A stretch of DNA of 6,376 nucleotides, taken from positions 1-6,376 of the forward strand of contig QHQU01000097.1 of NCBI GenBank assembly GCA_003219925.1, written 5' to 3'. The translations under genes and the position numbers were made by a program. This document shows, piece after piece, positions 5,653 to 6,376 of this stretch (position 1 is its first letter; every line of letters starts with the position of its first letter). A model generated the notes under the pieces. It did not search any database. It was not told where the DNA came from and saw only the letters and a program-made list of their open reading frames with translations. The stretch comes from Verrucomicrobiota bacterium (GTDB lineage: Bacteria; Verrucomicrobiota; Verrucomicrobiia; Chthoniobacterales; UBA10450).

Positions 5653-6376
5653 ATGCCGGCGATTGGGGAAAAGCCCGTTTCGTCCCGGGCAATATCACGC
5701 GCAGAATCGCTGCGCGCGCGTTTTCGCGACGTGCGCGATTTTTCGAAACTGCTGACGCGCGATCTGGAAGCGGAAGACTGCGTTGTCCAATCGATGCCCG
5801 ATGTTAGCCCGACGAAATGGCATCTGGCGCATACGACGTGGTTTTTCGAAACCTTTGTCCTCAAGAAATTTGTCACCGGGTATGTGCCGGCGATCCCGGA
5901 ATATGCGTTTCTGTTTAATTCTTATTACAACGCCGCCGGCACGATGCATCGGCGCGACCTGCGCGGTTTGATCTCGCGGCCAACGGTGGCGGAATCATTC
6001 CGCTACCGCGAAGGGATTGATCGCCACGTTGAAGATCTTATCGCTTCCGCTTCGGAAGAATCACTAAACGAAATCGAACCGATCATCATACTCGGCATTC
6101 ATCACGAGCAGCAGCATCAGGAATTACTCGTTACCGATATTAAACATGTCTTCGCGCAGAATCCGTTGCATCCAGTTTTTCGAAAACGCGCGGAGCAAAA
6201 AACCGAACCGCCGCCACCAATGACATTTGTCGATTTCGATGAAACAATTGCAACCATCGGTCATGATGGTCGCGGTTTTTCCTACGACAATGAAGGACCG
6301 CGACATCGCGCCCTGGTCCCGAAATTTTCCCTCGGCTCTCGCTTGGTTACCTGCGGCGAATATCTTCGATTCATTG
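5653..6376 (+). CDS. egtB: Ergothioneine biosynthesis sulfoxide synthase EgtB, 5' part, 3' end outside window
   Basis: The frame runs 241 codons from ATG 5653 off the right edge. EgtB is a non-heme iron enzyme that joins gamma-glutamylcysteine or cysteine to trimethylhistidine (hercynine) with oxygen, giving the sulfoxide precursor of the antioxidant ergothioneine. The N-terminal DinB-like helical domain contains SPTKWHLAHTTWFFE (52-66) and IHHEQQHQE (149-157). By comparison with known EgtB, the iron ligands are likely His60, His151 and His155. FNSYYNAAG (88-96) and RGLISRPTVAES (104-115) are also typical of the family. The FGE-sulfatase domain begins around 190-240 with ATIGHDGRGFSYDNEGPRH and a VTCGEYLRFI segment, and its catalytic part lies outside the window. 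Full-length relatives have about 400-450 residues. It starts three bases after the acidic protein's stop. The methyltransferase gene egtD, often next to egtB, could lie downstream but is not seen. Confidence 0.93.
   Translation, partial: MPAIGEKPVSSRAISRAESLRARFRDVRDFSKLLTRDLEAEDCVVQSMPDVSPTKWHLAHTTWFFETFVLKKFVTGYVPAIPEYAFLFNSYYNAAGTMHRRDLRGLISRPTVAESFRYREGIDRHVEDLIASASEESLNEIEPIIILGIHHEQQHQELLVTDIKHVFAQNPLHPVFRKRAEQKTEPPPPMTFVDFDETIATIGHDGRGFSYDNEGPRHRALVPKFSLGSRLVTCGEYLRFI

Overview
The window reads as ordinary chromosome from a moderately GC-rich Gram-negative-type bacterium. A soil verrucomicrobium (Chthoniobacterales-like) is my best guess. That guess rests on the gene mix (a secreted Asp-box propeller protein, a long LOG-family protein, EgtB), on weak or absent Shine-Dalgarno sites before most genes, and on several short palindromic repeats between genes. 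It is an inference, not something the sequence proves. Most annotated genes are intact; the two at the window ends are cut by the edges. I see no tRNA, rRNA, CRISPR array, transposase or phage gene.

Left part (1-1106, minus strand): the N-terminal 368 codons of a secreted beta-propeller protein of the sortilin/VPS10-like, BNR-repeat family, with a signal peptide and six Asp-boxes. The gene continues off the left edge. A 130-base divergent intergenic region separates it from a plus-strand pair: an acyl carrier protein (1237-1524) and a GT4-type glycosyltransferase (1521-2681). These two overlap by four bases (GTGA), so they are probably translationally coupled and may act together in making a surface glycoconjugate or glycolipid.

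Middle part (2682-3031): a gene-free stretch between convergent genes. It holds one perfect 16-base palindrome and two near-identical 27-31 base palindromes, 192 bases apart, one on the 3' side of each converging gene.

Minus-strand pair (3032-5136): an alpha/beta hydrolase with a complete catalytic triad lies upstream of a long LOG-family nucleotide phosphoribohydrolase-like protein. The 140-base gap between them holds a compact element of two inverted hairpins, each with a GTAG foot. It has the architecture of a REP doublet (REPIN/BIME), and the two hairpins differ only by compensatory stem changes and one loop base.

Right part (5242-6376, plus strand): a small, very acidic hypothetical protein sits three bases upstream of a partial egtB. 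The latter encodes the iron-dependent sulfoxide synthase of ergothioneine biosynthesis and runs off the right edge. The most interesting signals are the structured intergenic repeats and the unexplained acidic protein next to egtB. I do not see a clear new multi-gene system.
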